Part shown: in pieces, positions 15,632 to 24,435 of the stretch
How positions within the stretch are numbered: the stretch's first letter is position 1
How the letters are laid out: each line of letters begins with the position of its first letter
Assembly: GCA_021807595.1 (NCBI GenBank)
Contig: JAKBCS010000033.1
Coordinates: 1-41,564, forward strand
Direction: 5' to 3'
Length of the DNA stretch: 41,564 nucleotides
DNA from: Planctomycetota bacterium
GTDB taxonomy: Bacteria; Planctomycetota; Planctomycetia; Gemmatales; Gemmataceae
The notes under the pieces: model-generated
Database searches by the model: none
Told to the model about the DNA's origin: nothing
The model's input: only the letters and a program-made list of their open reading frames with translations
Translations under genes and position numbers: made by a program

Positions 15632-15792
15632 TTCACTTCGTTCTCGAAGTCGGGGCCGATATGCCCGTGGATGCGGAAGCCAGCTAGGGGCTTGCCGCTG
15701 CCGGCTTAGAGGACGATGCCTTCGAGGTTTTGCGCCGGCGACGCCACCTACTCGAACGCAGGCGCGTAAGGCACCGGCGGATGAATGGGCAT
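15631..15792 (-). pseudogene. Possible relic of a carboxypeptidase-regulatory-like (beta-sandwich) gene
   Basis: On the minus strand, starting with ATG at 15792, the frame reads MPIHPPVPYAPAFE, stop, VASPAQNLEGIVL, stop, AGSGKPLAGFRIHGHIGP. The part EGIVLxAGSGKPLAGFRI matches the usual start of a CarboxypepD_reg-like domain (GxVxDxxTGKPLxGVxI). Two in-frame stops (TAG, TAA) show that it is dead. It abuts the DUF1800 remnant in another frame, so two gene pieces appear to have been joined by deletion. The domain call rests on a short stretch and is tentative. Confidence 0.35.
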
Positions 15793-16552
15793 GGACGATT
15801 CCCTTGGCCCGAATCGTTCTCGTGGGAGAATGCGAAGAAAAAGGGAGCCACAAGTCTCGTCCCGCATAAGTCCAAGTTTTTGACCGAGCCAGGTTGAATC
15901 CGGAGAACCGAGACGAATAGCCGAATTGAAAAATCCGGCAAATCCCCTTGTCTCGCCCCCTACAATGGAAGCGGAACGGGACAGACGGTTCCACCTCTTT
16001 GTTGTTCTTCTTTGCTGCCGCGTGCGAGTCACCGAGAACTGATGTGTTCGTGTTTGTCCACTCTCTAAGCAGAGCTGGCTTAGACGGTGCGCAAGGCGTT
16101 CGCGCTGAGTTCGCCTTGCTTGCGGCAATTGGGGTAAGGAGCGTAACGGGCACAGGAAGGCAAATCGGCAGAACCTCACTAGGCTGTGGGCTTTTTCTTA
16201 TCTTGGGGGGTTCGCGTGCCGATTTACTGTTTAGCCGAGGCGGAAGACAACCCGCCACCTCCGCACGCCAGCCCCCCCCGCTTGCGGTTCGGTGCGACGC
16301 GATGCTTGTCTGTCCCTTTGGTAGGCCCGCCCTGTCGCGGAGACATGTTGTCCGAGCGAAGCGGACGCGCTCCGCGCACCTGCACCGACCTCACCCCACC
16401 CCCGGATGGGTCCAGCCGTGGATCGGCGGCCCTTCCACTCGTGAGGTCGGCGGCGGCGACTCCTCCGACCCCGGAGTCGCCTCAGGACGGGCGGGAATAC
16501 TCCCTGGCCGGCCCCCGCGCTGGCCGGTCAGGGAGGGGACTCAGCAGTTTTG
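15793..16552. other. Non-coding stretch with hairpins
   Basis: I see no convincing gene in these 760 bases. Open frames exist on both strands but have protein sequences without family features and are rich in Arg, Pro and Ser as expected from GC-rich non-coding DNA. Two stem-loops are visible near the right end: GGCGACTCC/GGAGTCGCC (16455-16481) and TCCCTGGCCGG with CCGGTCAGGGA (16501 to about 16533, one mismatch). They may belong to the leader of the regulator gene at 16654. Confidence 0.5.
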
Positions 16553-16621
16553 AGTTTTGAGTTCTAAGTTCTGAGCAAACAAGAACTCGTACTCAGGACT
16601 CAGAACTAAGAACTCAGAACT
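16553..16621. repeat. Inverted repeat made of AGTTCTGAG-type units, upstream of the regulator gene
   Basis: Arms 16553-16575 and 16599-16621 match at 21 of 23 positions. Each arm is itself built of direct repeats (AGTTTTGAG, AGTTCTAAG, AGTTCTGAG and their complements). The low-GC sequence stands out against GC-rich DNA on both sides. It lies 33 bases before the ATG of the HTH-receiver gene, so it could be an operator for self-regulation, a leader hairpin or a dispersed repeat. Confidence 0.55.
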
Positions 16622-16653
16622 GCGAAAGCAGTAATCGTTATGGAGTGCCTGCA

Positions 16654-17232
16654 ATGAAAAAGGTTTTCACCACCGGGCAAGTTGCGAAGATCTGTAAAGT
16701 CGCGCCCCGGACGGTCAGCAAATGGTTTGATTCCGGACGACTCCGCGGCTACCGCATTCCCGGCAGCCAGGACCGACGGATACCCCGCGAACATCTCATC
16801 CGCTTCCTCAAAGAACACGGCATGCCCTTGGGCGAGCTGGAGGAAGAGGGATGGCACAAAATCCTCATCATCGGTGCCGAGCAACTGTTCATCGAACGAC
16901 TGCAAGAACTGCTGCCGGACGACGAGGATTACAAGTACGAAGTGGCCCACAGCGGATTCGAGGCCGGCATCCAGGCCGAGAGCTTCCATCCGGACACCAT
17001 CGTCGTCGATCTGGCCATGGGTCGCAGTGAAGCCCTGCAAATCGCCCAGAATCTGCGCCGCAACCCGGCTTACGAAACGACCCTCATCATCGCGCTGGCC
17101 AGCGAAGACGAGGCCAATCCGGAGGGCTTGACCCAATACGGATACAATGAGTCGTTTAAGAAGCCGTTCGACATCGCGCTGCTCGGCGAACGTATCCGCA
17201 CGCTCGTCGAAGAAAAACGCGACAATATGTAA
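16654..17232 (+). CDS. HTH regulator with degenerate receiver domain
   Basis: This is a 192-aa protein. Residues 4-56 form a MerR/excisionase-type helix-turn-helix (TTGQVAKICKVAPRTVSKWFDSGRLRG). A hinge leads to a response-regulator receiver (about 68-188). Asp119 in TIVVDLAMGR fits the phospho-acceptor position and Lys170 in SFKKPF fits the conserved Lys. The acidic pair at the start of the receiver is absent: the first strand reads ILIIGAEQ where VDDD is usual. Phosphorylation is thus doubtful and the domain may signal by another route. The order (DNA-binding domain first) is the reverse of ordinary response regulators. The ATG at 16654 has TGGAG eight bases before it; GTG at 16645 is less likely. 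No histidine kinase is adjacent. Confidence 0.82.
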   Translation: MKKVFTTGQVAKICKVAPRTVSKWFDSGRLRGYRIPGSQDRRIPREHLIRFLKEHGMPLGELEEEGWHKILIIGAEQLFIERLQELLPDDEDYKYEVAHSGFEAGIQAESFHPDTIVVDLAMGRSEALQIAQNLRRNPAYETTLIIALASEDEANPEGLTQYGYNESFKKPFDIALLGERIRTLVEEKRDNM

Positions 17233-17238
17233 GCGATC

Positions 17239-17296
17239 CGCCGATCGCGATGCGTGAAGGGACCACGTCCACCTCCTTCGCGCGTCGCAATCGGCG
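17239..17296. terminator. Shared terminator hairpin between convergent genes
   Basis: Arms 17239-17260 and 17275-17296 pair over 22 positions, with three non-Watson-Crick pairs that become G-U on one strand or the other. The hairpin lies 7 bases after the stop of the HTH-receiver gene and 45 bases beyond the stop of the kinase gene running the opposite way. It probably acts in both directions. Confidence 0.6.
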
Positions 17297-17341
17297 CGTT
17301 CCGCGCGTCGCCTTAACGATTGCCTCTCGCAGTCTCTTCAT

Positions 17342-20300
17342 CTAAGGGCGCGATTGGCTCGTAAACTGTTCGAGATCTGCCAACAACTTCTTGTAATCCG
17401 CACGTTCGCGCAGCGGTTGGAGTGTCCTATCGTCTTTTATAGCGGTTGCATTTCTGAATCCTCTTAATACGGCACAATGCAACTGGTTCATCGCTCGATC
17501 GGCGTACATCCGTGCCGTCTCCCGGCGTTTGTCTTCCGTGAAGGCCTTATCCTTCTCGGCCAGCGCCGCGCATTGAGCGTATATGAGGGCTGCAAAATAG
17601 TGCGACTGTGGGTGTGGTTCCAGCTGAGGAACCTTGGGGATGACTTTGACCGCGTGGAGATGATCGCCTTGTCGAACGAGAATCTCGGCCTGAAGACGCC
17701 AATGATTGAGTAGAAATTGGCGGTAGACGGCATGCTTGGGGTTGCAGGTGTACGATATCAGCTGATGCTCGATCGCTTCTTCGATTGTGCGGCGGGCTTC
17801 CTCCACCTGCCCTCGATCGCGGTAAACCAAGGCCAAATTGTTCAACGATCCGGCAAGCTCGCTCCGATAGTCCGGGTTCGCTGGGAAATGGTTCGCCAGC
17901 TTCCTCCGTAGTTCCAGCGCTTGCTCGTGTACCTCCTTGGCCGTCTCCCAATGCCGGGCAAACCACAACGAATTGCCCAAATCGTTAAGTTTAAAGGCCA
18001 ACTGATGGGGAAGATCGAGCGAATCCGAATCCTCGTCCATCAGAGCCTGCAATATCGGAACCATCGACCGATAGAGACGGATGGCCTCTTCGGCATAGTT
18101 GGATTGAAAGAGCCGACAACTCAACTCGCAGGCTCGGATCATCTGCGACCAGCGTTTGAATCGATCGCTTGGAAGATGCTCTGTCTTCAAGTTAATTGCA
18201 TGCAGACGAGCAAGATGAAACGGAATCGCGGAGGGTTGATTGTCGCTCAAACAAGCGCGCGCCTGTTCTACATGCCAAGCGAACCGAGCTGAGGGAGACA
18301 ATTCCTGGGTTATCCGATCGTCGTGCCTCGCATCGCTTTGATCGCCGCCGCGGAGTTGAACGGAACAATCCCCGCCAACCGTTGCCAGCCACCGGCCGTC
18401 GGGGCTGAAAGCCACATAATAAATCAACGAGCGATGTCCCTTGAGGGTGAGCAACTCTTGACCGCAAACGGGATTCCAGATCTTGATGGTCTGGTCGCCC
18501 GCCGAGGCAAGTCGGCAGTCGGGGCCGTAAGCTACATGGAGCATTCCTTTGGAGTGAGTGCGCAAGGTGCGAAGATATTGCCGTTGCGGTACGTCCCAAA
18601 TTAGGATCTTTCCCTCAAGCTGTGCGCTGGCGAGCCGTTTCCCGTCACCGCGAAAGGAGACGGATCGAACGCTGCTATCGTGTCCAGAGAACGTGTGGAT
18701 TAGTTGTTTGCTCTGGGTGTCCCAAAGTTTAACACTGCGATCGGAACTGGCCGATGCGAGCGTCCGACCTTCGGGAGAAAATGCGACCGCGTGAACGACG
18801 TCGTCGTGGCCGGAGAGTGTTCCGATTTCGATTCCGGTACCCGTCTCCCACAATTTGATCGTTCGATCTCTGCTCGCCGATGCCAACAGGCGGCCATCGG
18901 GACTGAACGCCAAGGCTTCGAGGCCGCTCGTGTGTCCTCGGAGAGTACGAAAGACTCTCTTGTCGGCAAGATCCCAAATGACTATCGTTCGATCGACGCC
19001 TCCCGAAGCAACGTAGCGTCCGCTCGGATGGAAGGCGACAGCCCAGACTTCGCCCACATGACCGGAAAGTCGAAGGCGCGCCCTGCCTTGGGACACGTTC
19101 CAAACGATCACATAGCCATCGCGACCGGAGGTGACCACTTCACGACTATCGGGAGAGAATGCGACACACATTGCCGGCAGGGCATGTCCGAGTAGGGTCT
19201 GAACGTCTTGCGAGCGCTCCGCTAAATCCCAAAACTTGGTATCCCCTTCAATGTCGATCGAGGCGAGCCAGCGGCCATCCGGGTGGAACCGGACGTTGCG
19301 AGCGAAGGCCGTATGTCCGCGTAGGGTAGCCAATTCTGTTCCCGTGGACGACTCCCACAGTTTGATGAGTCGGTCGTCGCTTGCCGACGCCAACCACCGG
19401 CCATCGGGACTGTACGCCAGCCCCCAAACGAATGCCGTGTGTCCATTGAGACTGTACGTTGTTTTGCCGGTATCCATGTCCCATAGACGAACGGTATAAT
19501 CTTCGCTGCAACTGGCCAATTGTAAGCCATCGGGACGAAAGGCCACCGAGTTGACCTTGTAAGTATGCCCCGTGAGAACGCGCACCGGCTGAGCGTCCAA
19601 CAAAGGCCACAAACGAACCGTTCGATCCGACGAGGCCGAGGCCAACCATTTCCCATCGGGACTGAAAACCACGCAGCGCACATCGTCTCGGTGGCCGGTG
19701 AGGACGCGAATCTCTCGACGACTTCGAGGATCCCAAATCCGCACCTTTCCCTTAATGCACCCCAGGGCCATGAGGCTGCCGTCGGGGCTGAAGGCCACGC
19801 TATGGGTTCCATCCTTGACGTGGGCTGAGCCGATCTCCTCGCCGCCAGGGGACCAGAACTTGATTGTGCCGCCGAAGTCGCACGAGACCAACAGCTTGCC
19901 GTCGGGACTGTACGCCAAGCCGTCTATCGAATACAGATGCCCCGGCAATATCTGAATGATCTTGGCCTCGGCTACTTCCCAAATGTAGACGACGCCATCG
20001 CCGCCGATCGCTATCCGACTACCGTCCGGATGAAAGGCCAGTCGTGGATTGGATTGTCCATCGCCTCGCCAATTGCGCACCGATTTAAGGCACAGACGAC
20101 GAAGATAGTACCACTCCCAGCCGCGCGTCCGCGTTGGCTCGTCTGGATTCGGTTTGCAGTTTTCGCCGTCGAGGAAGTCGAAGCAGCGCGCGATGTGGCC
20201 GTCCAGCCATGCCTGGTAGGCAAGGTTGGTGGTGGCCGAGTACAGGGTATGGCGGTAGCTCAGATTCAAGTCGAGCGCGCGCTGTCGTTGCTCGGTTGCC

Positions 20301-21787
20301 TCTCGATTGGCCTCGGTCACATCGTCGAGCGTTTTTTGAACCTTTTTCAGTGCATCGTTCTTTTGGTTCGCCTCGGATTCCAGATTCTGATTTGCGACTT
20401 CTAAATTCTGATTCGCAACGTCGGCTTTGCGATAGAGCCAAGAGGTTGCGGCCAAACCGACCGAAGCGAGGAACATCACGGTCGTGGCGGCCCAGATCAT
20501 CCATCGGCGAGCCGAGCGTTCGGCTGCTGCCGTTCGTTTTGCCTCTTCCGCTCGGGCTTCCGCCGCCGAGCGTTCTCGCTCCGCCTTCTCGAGCGACTCT
20601 TGCTGGCCGATCAAGTAGGCCTTACATCGCTCCGCTACCTCCGCCGCGTTTTTTGGACGCGCTTCTCGACTCGCCGCCAGGCAATCTTTCACCAATCGGA
20701 GTAACTCTTGGTCCGCGCCACAAGCGTTCAGTTGGCTCATCGCTTCGGCGTGGTCGCACACTTTGCTGCGAGACAGCAACTCGACCGGGTTCGCGCCTCG
20801 AAAGGGTGGTTGACCAATCAAAATCTCGCACAGAATCGCTCCCAGTCCAAACACGTCGCTGCTTTCGTCCAAGAGATGGATTTCACCGCGCGCTTGTTCG
20901 GGCGGCATGTAGGCAATGGTTCCGATGGCCTGCCCCGGCTGCGTATCACTCGCCAAACTCGTCGATGCGATCGTTGAATCTTCCAACTCGCCGGTTCGAT
21001 CCGGTTCGGGAACCGTCTCGTCTTCCCATCCTCCTTGGAGTACCTTGGCCACCCCCCAATCCATGATCTGAACTTCGCCGAACGCCCCAACCATCACATT
21101 GGCCGGTTTCAGATCGCGGTGAATCACCCCTTGCGAATGCGCATAGGCCATCGTTTGGCAAACCTGCACGAACAAGGTCAGGAAATGGGAGCGCTCCTGA
21201 TTCGGGTCCGTGCGCTCTTTTAACAGGGAATCCAGCGTGCGGCCTCGAACCAGCTTCATCGTGAAGAACGGCTGACGATCGGAAAACTCGCCCAATTCAT
21301 AGATCGGTACGATGCCGGGATGTTGGAGGCGGGCACTGATCCATGCCTCGCGTAAAAAGCGGCGAACAAAATACGATTGGTCGCGGTATTCGGGGCGCAG
21401 CATCTTGAGAGCAATGTCGCGGCGCATGTGCCGGTCATACCCTTGCAATACCGTACCCATGCCCCCGCTGCCGATCTCTCCGTCCAGTTGATAGCGATCC
21501 GCGCCGGCTTGGCTTTCGATCCAACGCGCACTCAGATCGGGGAACCGATCTTGGTAATCGCTCGCTACCGGTTTCTCCCCCAGTTGCCTCCGGTAGTCGA
21601 TGTCCAGCGCGATCAATTCGCGCAACAAATGCGCGCGTTCCAATTCGTCAACTTCGATCAAGTAGTCTTCGAGGCGGGGACGCTTGCCGCTTTGCCAAGC
21701 ATCCTCGAATCGTTCGCACACACAATCGATTCGCTCCCATACGGAGTTTCCCAACAGTCGGTCGACGGTTGAACGAAGCTCTTTCAT
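17342..21787 (-). CDS. Membrane Ser/Thr protein kinase with 14 WD40 repeats and TPR-like tail
   Basis: This is a 1481-aa protein. The planctomycete-type N-terminal module (residues 1-95, FEDAWQSGKRPRLEDYL) precedes a Hanks-type kinase domain (about 98-390): Gly loop GEIGSGGMGTV, Lys128, HRDLKPAN with Asp225, and DWG (Asp243) in place of DFG, as is common in bacteria. A transmembrane helix (WAATTVMFLASVGLAATSWL) and an Asn/Glu-rich coiled coil follow. I count 14 WD40 repeats (SPDGxxLASASxDRTVRLW pattern), enough for two seven-bladed propellers outside the membrane. The C-terminus holds a TPR-like helical region (SLNNLALVYRDRGQVEEA). It is probably a signal-sensing kinase whose target may be the sigma factor encoded just upstream: the ATG at 21787 overlaps that gene's stop (ATGA), so they are translated together. 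An upstream in-frame start at 21808 would sit inside the sigma gene and is less likely. Confidence 0.92.
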   Translation of the reverse strand: MKELRSTVDRLLGNSVWERIDCVCERFEDAWQSGKRPRLEDYLIEVDELERAHLLRELIALDIDYRRQLGEKPVASDYQDRFPDLSARWIESQAGADRYQLDGEIGSGGMGTVLQGYDRHMRRDIALKMLRPEYRDQSYFVRRFLREAWISARLQHPGIVPIYELGEFSDRQPFFTMKLVRGRTLDSLLKERTDPNQERSHFLTLFVQVCQTMAYAHSQGVIHRDLKPANVMVGAFGEVQIMDWGVAKVLQGGWEDETVPEPDRTGELEDSTIASTSLASDTQPGQAIGTIAYMPPEQARGEIHLLDESSDVFGLGAILCEILIGQPPFRGANPVELLSRSKVCDHAEAMSQLNACGADQELLRLVKDCLAASREARPKNAAEVAERCKAYLIGQQESLEKAERERSAAEARAEEAKRTAAAERSARRWMIWAATTVMFLASVGLAATSWLYRKADVANQNLEVANQNLESEANQKNDALKKVQKTLDDVTEANREATEQRQRALDLNLSYRHTLYSATTNLAYQAWLDGHIARCFDFLDGENCKPNPDEPTRTRGWEWYYLRRLCLKSVRNWRGDGQSNPRLAFHPDGSRIAIGGDGVVYIWEVAEAKIIQILPGHLYSIDGLAYSPDGKLLVSCDFGGTIKFWSPGGEEIGSAHVKDGTHSVAFSPDGSLMALGCIKGKVRIWDPRSRREIRVLTGHRDDVRCVVFSPDGKWLASASSDRTVRLWPLLDAQPVRVLTGHTYKVNSVAFRPDGLQLASCSEDYTVRLWDMDTGKTTYSLNGHTAFVWGLAYSPDGRWLASASDDRLIKLWESSTGTELATLRGHTAFARNVRFHPDGRWLASIDIEGDTKFWDLAERSQDVQTLLGHALPAMCVAFSPDSREVVTSGRDGYVIVWNVSQGRARLRLSGHVGEVWAVAFHPSGRYVASGGVDRTIVIWDLADKRVFRTLRGHTSGLEALAFSPDGRLLASASRDRTIKLWETGTGIEIGTLSGHDDVVHAVAFSPEGRTLASASSDRSVKLWDTQSKQLIHTFSGHDSSVRSVSFRGDGKRLASAQLEGKILIWDVPQRQYLRTLRTHSKGMLHVAYGPDCRLASAGDQTIKIWNPVCGQELLTLKGHRSLIYYVAFSPDGRWLATVGGDCSVQLRGGDQSDARHDDRITQELSPSARFAWHVEQARACLSDNQPSAIPFHLARLHAINLKTEHLPSDRFKRWSQMIRACELSCRLFQSNYAEEAIRLYRSMVPILQALMDEDSDSLDLPHQLAFKLNDLGNSLWFARHWETAKEVHEQALELRRKLANHFPANPDYRSELAGSLNNLALVYRDRGQVEEARRTIEEAIEHQLISYTCNPKHAVYRQFLLNHWRLQAEILVRQGDHLHAVKVIPKVPQLEPHPQSHYFAALIYAQCAALAEKDKAFTEDKRRETARMYADRAMNQLHCAVLRGFRNATAIKDDRTLQPLRERADYKKLLADLEQFTSQSRP

Positions 21788-22401
21788 GATGCGAAATCCT
21801 CTTCCCACAGGAGGCGAATTCTCGCCAGTTTTCTCTCGACGGTGGCCACGGAGCGCTTGGGGCTGAGTCGCAAGCCGATTTCGGCGTTGGTGTATCCGGC
21901 CATCTTCATCTCGACGATTTCGCTCAATTGTCGATCTTTCAATTTCGCCAACAACCGTCGATACTCTTCAGCCGCCTGAATCGCAAACTCTGGGTCGGGA
22001 TCGTGACCGATCAATTCGGAAAAGATCGATCTCGTATCGCCGGAGTTCAGACGCCTTAGCGCGGAGGCGTGATAGAGTCGACCGCTGCGCGGTTGACGGC
22101 GCGCTTCGTGACGCGCTTGGTTGCACGCCTTGCGAAACGTGATAATCACAAGAAGTTGCCAAAAATCGTCGCGATCGAACAGCTTTGGGAATTGCCCCTG
22201 CTCGGCGCGGCGGCAAAAGGTGTCGAAGGCCGACAGGGCCACATCTTCCGCATCTACCGCTTGCCGAGGCGTTCGCCGGAGCCATTGCTGCGTCTGGCGG
22301 ACGAGCCGGGGAAAATAGATCTCCCAAAGCTTCTGAACGGAGGCGCGCTCGCCCTCTTTCAGTTGATGAATCCATTGGGTGACCGAGTCGTCGTTCTTCA
22401 T
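21784..22401 (-). CDS. ECF-type RNA polymerase sigma factor
   Basis: This is a 205-aa ECF sigma factor of the planctomycete type (Sigma70_ECF). Region 2 contains YFPRLVRQTQQWLRR and DAEDVALSAFDTFCRRAEQG, contacting core enzyme and the -10 box. Region 4 (YTNAEIGLRLSPKRSVATVERKL) is the helix-turn-helix for the -35 element. No anti-sigma factor gene is adjacent; instead the stop overlaps the start of a Ser/Thr kinase in an ATGA. In planctomycetes, ECF groups linked to Ser/Thr kinases are known and are thought to be controlled by phosphorylation. The ATG at 22401 is preferred to a TTG at 22416. The gene is divergent from the FAD oxidoreductase across 297 bases that hold no other gene. Confidence 0.92.
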   Translation of the reverse strand: MKNDDSVTQWIHQLKEGERASVQKLWEIYFPRLVRQTQQWLRRTPRQAVDAEDVALSAFDTFCRRAEQGQFPKLFDRDDFWQLLVIITFRKACNQARHEARRQPRSGRLYHASALRRLNSGDTRSIFSELIGHDPDPEFAIQAAEEYRRLLAKLKDRQLSEIVEMKMAGYTNAEIGLRLSPKRSVATVERKLARIRLLWEEDFAS

Positions 22402-22698
22402 GGATAGACTGCCCAAAACGGATGTAGAACGTGGAGTTTGCCTTATTCTAATCGTGGGCGAGGCGACGCGCCAATCAAAATCGGCTCCACCAACGGTCGG
22501 CGACCGTTTCCCCCATTTCCGAGGCGCACCCCTCTATCTCTCTCAATAAATTCGCGCCAAACCCCTCATCGCTCAACACGAATCCAACGCGGACTGTTGA
22601 CGCACGACATCGATAAGGCTCAAACCTGAGTCGATGCGGAAGCGAACGCTGCCGATCCGCCCCTTCCCCATGTCTCCGCGGTGCGGTACACTCGAGGC

Positions 22699-24387
22699 AT
22701 GAACCGAAGATATTTTCTCTCCGCGGCGGCGCTGTCGCCGCTTCTGACATCCTCTCTCTCCGCGAAGGAAGCTCGCGCTCACGAACTTCACGCCGAGGTC
22801 GTCATCATCGGCGGCGGTGTGGGCGGAGTCGCGGCGGCGCTGGCTGCGGCGCGCGACGGATGTTCCGTCGTTCTCACGGAAGAAACCGATTGGATCGGCG
22901 GGCAACTCACACAGCAAGCGGTGCCGCCGGACGAGCATCCGTGGATCGAATCGTTCGGCTGCACGCGCGCCTATCGGCGCTTCCGCGACGGGGTGCGCGC
23001 CTACTATCGCCGGCATTATCCGCTGACCGGCGAGGCGCACGAGGCGGTTCATCTCAATCCCGGCAACGGACTCGTCTCGCGTCTGTGTCACGAACCGCGC
23101 GTCGCTCTGGCCGTGCTGCGCGACATGCTCGCTCCCCACGTCAGCAGCGGCCGCGTGCGGATCCTGCTTCGGCACAAAGCTCTATCTGCCGAGGTGAAAG
23201 GCGATCGCGTCGAAGCCGTCGAGGTCCGCGATCTCGTCAACGACCGGCGCGTTACCCTCGGCGGCTCGTATTTTCTCGATGCGACCGAGTTAGGCGATTT
23301 GCTCCCGTTGACGAAGACCGAGTTCGTCACGGGCTTCGAGTCGCAAAAGGAAACCGGCGAGCCGCACGCGCCCGCCGAAGCGCAGCCGGACAATCAGCAA
23401 GCATTCACCTTCTGTTTCGCCGTCGATTATCTAGCCGGCGAGGATCATACTCTTGAAAAGCCTGAAGAATACGACTTTTGGCGTAAGTATATCCCGAAGC
23501 TGCGACCGAATTGGCCGGGACCACTGCTCAGTTGGAAGATGAGCGAGCCGATTACGCTCAAGGAGCGCGCCGTTTGTTTCGATCCGACCGGACCCGGTGG
23601 CGGCGGGATGAATCTATGGCTCTATCGACGCATTCTGGATCGACGCAACTTTCGGGGCGGCAGCCATCGCGCGGACATTTGCCTCATCAACTGGCCGCAA
23701 AACGATTATTGGCTCGGCAATCTGGTCGGTGTCGCTACCGAAGAAGCAGAGCGTCACCTTCGCCGTGCTAAACAGTTGAGTCTGTCGCTGTTGTACTGGA
23801 TGCAGACCGAGGCTCCGCGACCGGACGGTGGGGCGGGTTGGAAGGGATTGCGCTTGCGCTCCGATGTCGTCGATACCGCCGACGGATTGGCAAAATATGC
23901 CTACATCCGCGAGGCGCGACGCATCCGCTCCGCGTTCACGGTTGTCGAACAACATATAGGCACCGAGGCGCGGCAGAAGACGACCGGCAAGAAGGGAGAA
24001 GCGTTGACGGCGGAGCGATTCGCCGACAGCGTGGGGATCGGCAGCTATCGCATCGACTTGCATCCAACGAGCGGCGGCGACAATTATCTCGACATTAGCT
24101 CGCTACCGTTTCAGATTCCACTGGGCGCGCTGTTGCCGCGCCGAGTCGAAAATCTCCTCCCGGCTTGCAAGAATATCGGAGTGACGCACATTACGAATGG
24201 ATGTTATCGTCTACATCCGGTCGAGTGGAACATCGGCGAGGCGGCCGGCGCGCTGGCCGCGTTCTGTCTGAAGCGCAAGGAACCGCCGCGCCAGGTGCGC
24301 AAACAAGCCAAATTGCTCGCCGACTTCCAAAAGCGATTGCGAGACGACGGCGTCGAGTTGCAGTGGCCCCGACTGACGCCGAGATAA
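22699..24387 (+). CDS. Tat-exported FAD-dependent oxidoreductase
   Basis: This is a 562-aa flavoprotein of the FAD_oxidored type. The N-terminus NRRYFLSAAALSPLL resembles a Tat signal (twin Arg followed by a hydrophobic stretch), suggesting export in folded form with bound FAD. The FAD motif is VVIIGGGVGGVAAALAAA (residues 35-52), followed by TEETDWIGGQLTQQ. Conserved blocks of this group also occur near the C-terminus (NLLPACKNIGVTHITNGCYRLHPVEWNIGEAAG). Family members are common in planctomycetes and soil bacteria but their substrates are mostly unknown. A GTG at 22681 is possible, but the Tat signal fits the ATG at 22699. TACACT lies six bases before the ATG, so transcription could begin at the start codon. 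Confidence 0.88.
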   Translation: MNRRYFLSAAALSPLLTSSLSAKEARAHELHAEVVIIGGGVGGVAAALAAARDGCSVVLTEETDWIGGQLTQQAVPPDEHPWIESFGCTRAYRRFRDGVRAYYRRHYPLTGEAHEAVHLNPGNGLVSRLCHEPRVALAVLRDMLAPHVSSGRVRILLRHKALSAEVKGDRVEAVEVRDLVNDRRVTLGGSYFLDATELGDLLPLTKTEFVTGFESQKETGEPHAPAEAQPDNQQAFTFCFAVDYLAGEDHTLEKPEEYDFWRKYIPKLRPNWPGPLLSWKMSEPITLKERAVCFDPTGPGGGGMNLWLYRRILDRRNFRGGSHRADICLINWPQNDYWLGNLVGVATEEAERHLRRAKQLSLSLLYWMQTEAPRPDGGAGWKGLRLRSDVVDTADGLAKYAYIREARRIRSAFTVVEQHIGTEARQKTTGKKGEALTAERFADSVGIGSYRIDLHPTSGGDNYLDISSLPFQIPLGALLPRRVENLLPACKNIGVTHITNGCYRLHPVEWNIGEAAGALAAFCLKRKEPPRQVRKQAKLLADFQKRLRDDGVELQWPRLTPR

Positions 24388-24435
24388 ACCCACCGAAACT
24401 CGGCGGGCCTGGGTTCGCCGCTTGCCGGAGATCGA

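Noticed and set aside
15173-16258. Single 361-codon gene on the minus strand
   Set aside because: Only its C-terminal 125 codons look like protein (DUF1800); the rest has no features, so it is a pseudogene fragment in an accidental open frame.
16186-16560. Plus-strand open frame of 124 codons before the regulator
   Set aside because: Low-complexity Pro/Arg/Ser text, no ribosome site, and it runs into the inverted repeat.
18704-21066. Plus-strand open frames opposite the WD40 kinase (several, up to 310 codons)
   Set aside because: They are opposite-strand images of the repeats, so they look repetitive but have no independent support.
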